This document shows, one piece after another, positions 22,570-24,690 of a stretch of DNA of 24,690 bases. Positions within the stretch are counted from its first letter, which is position 1; every line of letters starts with the position of its first letter. Both the position numbers and the translations under genes were made by a program. The DNA is from Chrysochromulina tobinii (taxonomy: Eukaryota > Haptophyta > Prymnesiales > Chrysochromulinaceae). The stretch lies in the NCBI GenBank assembly GCA_001275005.1, contig JWZX01003155.1:1-24690 (forward strand). The letters run 5' to 3'. Below the pieces are notes generated by a model, which saw only the letters and a list, made by a program, of their open reading frames with translations, made no database searches and was not told the DNA's origin.

Positions 22570-24690
22570 CTACTCATTCCCGTAGCACCCGTGCAGTTCC
22601 GCCATGCTGCGGACGAAGAAGTGCGTGTCACGCTCTTCGGGTACGCGCAGCCCCTGCCAGGCATCAGGCTGCGCCGCGGGAATTGGCTGCCACGGATCGG
22701 CCACTGCGGGCACCTCCATGATCCGAGGGGCTGGAGCTGCTCTGGACCAGTTCGGGAGCTCGGGATCGAGATCGAGCGTGCGCGGCCACGAGCAGGAGCG
22801 CGTCGACGGTGGCACCGCCGCACACACGCCTGTGGTGGATGCACGGCGGGCGGCGGCCGGCACGTCCCGCGGGCCGATGGCGCGGGTCCAAAAGGAAATC
22901 ATGAGAGTGATTCGCGGAGCGAACTGCGTTGCCGGCTGGAGCGACTCGTCCCGCGGCGCCTCCTCAGCCTGCTCCAATCCATCAGAATGCCTCGAGGCCT
23001 TGCAATGGCGCTTGCGAGCACGCTCCTCGTTTGGGGGGTGACTGGCTGAGGGCGGCGCGGATGCTGCCGGAGTCCCTTCTGGTGCCGGGCAGACTCCGTG
23101 CAGCCGGTCGCCCGGATAGAAGAGCGTTGTGCCCTCGATTGGGTGCACCACATGAGCCACTCGCGCGCCCCGCGCGCGTGCGGAGCAGTCGGCGACTCGC
23201 TGGTCGAAGATCACCGTAGGCGAGTAGGCGGACGCCGACGTGGACGCCGAGGCATGGGCGGCGAGGGCCGCGGCTTCAGCTAGGGGCGCGCCGCCTTCCG
23301 AGAGATACGTGACAGTGGTGACCGCCGGGTGGAGCACTTCGCCCGTCGCGTTCAGCGCCCGCTCCTCCGTGTCAAAGTGCAGCTGGTGACCAAGGCCGCC
23401 TTCTCCGTATGGCTTCGCGTGCGCCCACCACGAGCAGCCGACAACCTCCTCGGTCTGGCACCTCGCCAGCGGCAGCAGCACACGCGCGAGCTGCTCCACG
23501 GCATTTGAGGGCGGATCGCTCAGCCGATAGTAGAACGAGTAGTACGAGCCCGCAGCGTAGGCCGTTTCGGCCCAAAAGGGTGCGCTAGGCGCGAACGCGC
23601 GCTTGAGCACGGCGAGCAGCGAGGGAGCGATCCCGTCTACGCACCGATACACGGGCGCATCGGGTGGCGCGAGCCGCAGTAGATGGAGAGAGGGACGTGG
23701 GCCGTTGACAAGTTGCCACACGCCGGGTGCGATGCGGAAGCGTGCACCGAAGCGCGCGAGGTACGGCAGCGCGCTCTCGAAACGGTTGGACTGGTGCAAC
23801 AGCAGGGCACACATCGCTGATGCCATAGCGACGCACTCGGCGCGCGGCGTACCCACCCAAGTACTGTGGTACGTGCTGTGCGGGTGCGACGGCACGGGCG
23901 GCAGCGCGGCAGCACGCTCGTAGTATGCGAGCGCCCTCGCTGCATCGCCGCGCTTCCGCTCGAGATCTCCGAGATTGACGAGCGCCATCGAAGACGAAGG
24001 CCAGACATCAAGGGAGCGCTCGAACGCGCTGTGCGCCTCGCGGAGGCGGCCAGCATCGAGATGGCAGCCGCCCAAGCAGTTGAGGCACGTCGACACCACC
24101 AGGGCGCACGGTGCCACATCCCCCGGAGGCACCGTACAATCGAAACGCGGCAGAGCCGGCGTGTCGTACCTCTGACAGATCTCCTCGTACGCGCACGTGG
24201 CGCGCGCGCCGCATCCCGCCTCCTCCAGGGCCTGCGCGTCCTCAAAGGCAGCGATCAGCTCCTCCGACGTGGACGCCTCCGCGCTCAGGTCGGCCACGCA
24301 GCGCACGCAGCTGCAGATAAAGCCGCCGTATTGCGCATGACTGTGCGCCTGCAGCGCTGCGCGGCGTGCACGCAGCCCTTGGTGTTGCTCGAGCGAAATG
24401 TAGCAGTGGCACACCTCCTCGCCTGCGCGGATCGTGCGCGTCGCGACCACACAGAGCACGGACGAGTCGAAGCGCCACTCGATCGCGGCGTTTGCATCAC
24501 AAGAATGGTTGATGAGTGCCATTGCGGGATATAGGCCCGACGCCTCTGTCTCAGGCAGCGTGTTGAAGGCATGGATCAGCTGCTCGGCCACATGTACAAG
24601 GGGTGAGTGTGACGGCATGGTGAGCTCCTCGAGACTGCACTGTTCCCGGGACTCCTCCTCCTCCTCCTCCTCCTCCTCCTCCTCCTCCTC
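22570..24690 (-). CDS. SET-domain / TPR / 2OG-oxygenase-like fusion, N-terminus beyond the window
   Basis: The frame is open from the right edge to a TAG at 22570. An internal ATG at 24618 exists, but the frame continues upstream through a Glu run, so the 5' end is probably missing. Counted from that ATG, residues 29-78 are the second half of a SMYD-like SET domain: GLYPAMALINHSCDANA with the NHSC motif, then IRAGEEVCHCYI. A post-SET zinc cluster follows (FICSCVRC, 100-107). TPR-like helices come next (about 178-240, for example LVNLGDLERKRGDAARALAYYERA). The last third resembles a 2-oxoglutarate/Fe(II) dioxygenase: GHQLHFDTEE (His414, Asp416), TTVTYLSEGG, DRLHGVCP (His507) and RITLMISFW (Arg569), the expected HxD...H plus 2OG-binding Arg. 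The SET part would methylate protein lysine; the oxygenase part would hydroxylate or demethylate. The last about 100 residues have no match. The combination is unusual. Confidence 0.78.
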   Translation of the reverse strand, partial: EEEEEEEEEEEEESREQCSLEELTMPSHSPLVHVAEQLIHAFNTLPETEASGLYPAMALINHSCDANAAIEWRFDSSVLCVVATRTIRAGEEVCHCYISLEQHQGLRARRAALQAHSHAQYGGFICSCVRCVADLSAEASTSEELIAAFEDAQALEEAGCGARATCAYEEICQRYDTPALPRFDCTVPPGDVAPCALVVSTCLNCLGGCHLDAGRLREAHSAFERSLDVWPSSSMALVNLGDLERKRGDAARALAYYERAAALPPVPSHPHSTYHSTWVGTPRAECVAMASAMCALLLHQSNRFESALPYLARFGARFRIAPGVWQLVNGPRPSLHLLRLAPPDAPVYRCVDGIAPSLLAVLKRAFAPSAPFWAETAYAAGSYYSFYYRLSDPPSNAVEQLARVLLPLARCQTEEVVGCSWWAHAKPYGEGGLGHQLHFDTEERALNATGEVLHPAVTTVTYLSEGGAPLAEAAALAAHASASTSASAYSPTVIFDQRVADCSARARGARVAHVVHPIEGTTLFYPGDRLHGVCPAPEGTPAASAPPSASHPPNEERARKRHCKASRHSDGLEQAEEAPRDESLQPATQFAPRITLMISFWTRAIGPRDVPAAARRASTTGVCAAVPPSTRSCSWPRTLDLDPELPNWSRAAPAPRIMEVPAVADPWQPIPAAQPDAWQGLRVPEERDTHFFVRSMAELHGCYGNE
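24652..24690 (-). repeat. (GAG) trinucleotide tract encoding poly-Glu, cut by the window edge
   Basis: Thirteen GAG codons on the minus strand (CTC repeats on plus) run to the right edge in frame with the SET-domain gene, encoding at least 13 consecutive Glu. The true length is unknown. Alternatively this may be non-coding sequence upstream of ATG 24618. Confidence 0.85.

Noticed and set aside
1-24690. tRNA, rRNA, CRISPR arrays, transposons or a defence/biosynthetic cluster
   Set aside because: No cloverleaf pattern, regularly spaced repeats, transposase motifs or co-directional cluster of related enzymes was found on reading both strands. The recognised genes have mixed housekeeping roles.

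Overview
The window is nuclear DNA of a unicellular eukaryotic alga, most likely one with a red-type secondary plastid. A haptophyte fits best, but a stramenopile or cryptophyte is not excluded. The DNA is GC-rich and gene-dense. Genes sit on both strands without operon logic, most coding regions are intron-poor, and one gene has two clear GT-AG introns. Two proteins (a glutathione transferase and a ribosomal protein bTHX) begin with a signal peptide followed by an AF/SAF motif, the classical bipartite plastid presequence of secondary red plastids. A BBS5 gene implies a cilium or flagellum, and a mitochondrial BCKDH E1-alpha gene implies mitochondria with branched-chain amino acid catabolism.

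Left part (1-6745): a large unrecognised protein runs off the left edge (minus strand). Next is a minus-strand VHL-beta-domain/HEFAH metallopeptidase fusion whose reading frame is broken once and which probably carries an in-frame intron. A divergent plus-strand endonuclease/exonuclease/phosphatase-fold protein follows, with two EF-hands lodged inside its catalytic fold.

Middle part (6746-14728): an apparently 5'-truncated fucosyltransferase-like gene (minus) overlaps start-to-start with a secreted, membrane-anchored serine carboxypeptidase (plus). Then come a class I methyltransferase with a repeat-rich tail (minus), a secretory-pathway cysteine-rich/methyltransferase pair in two overlapping frames (minus), and a three-exon plastid glutathione transferase (minus).

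Right part (14903-24690): BCKDHA (plus), plastid ribosomal protein bTHX (minus), a GT8-type glycosyltransferase (plus), a tail-anchored histidine-phosphatase-fold protein without its catalytic RHG motif (plus), BBS5 (plus), a NYN/PIN-like nuclease-fold protein (minus) and a SET-TPR-2OG-oxygenase-like fusion running off the right edge (minus).

The genes do not form one pathway. No mobile element, CRISPR array, tRNA or rRNA was recognised. The most notable items are multidomain fusions and a pseudoenzyme. All family assignments are by reading motifs; no database search was run.
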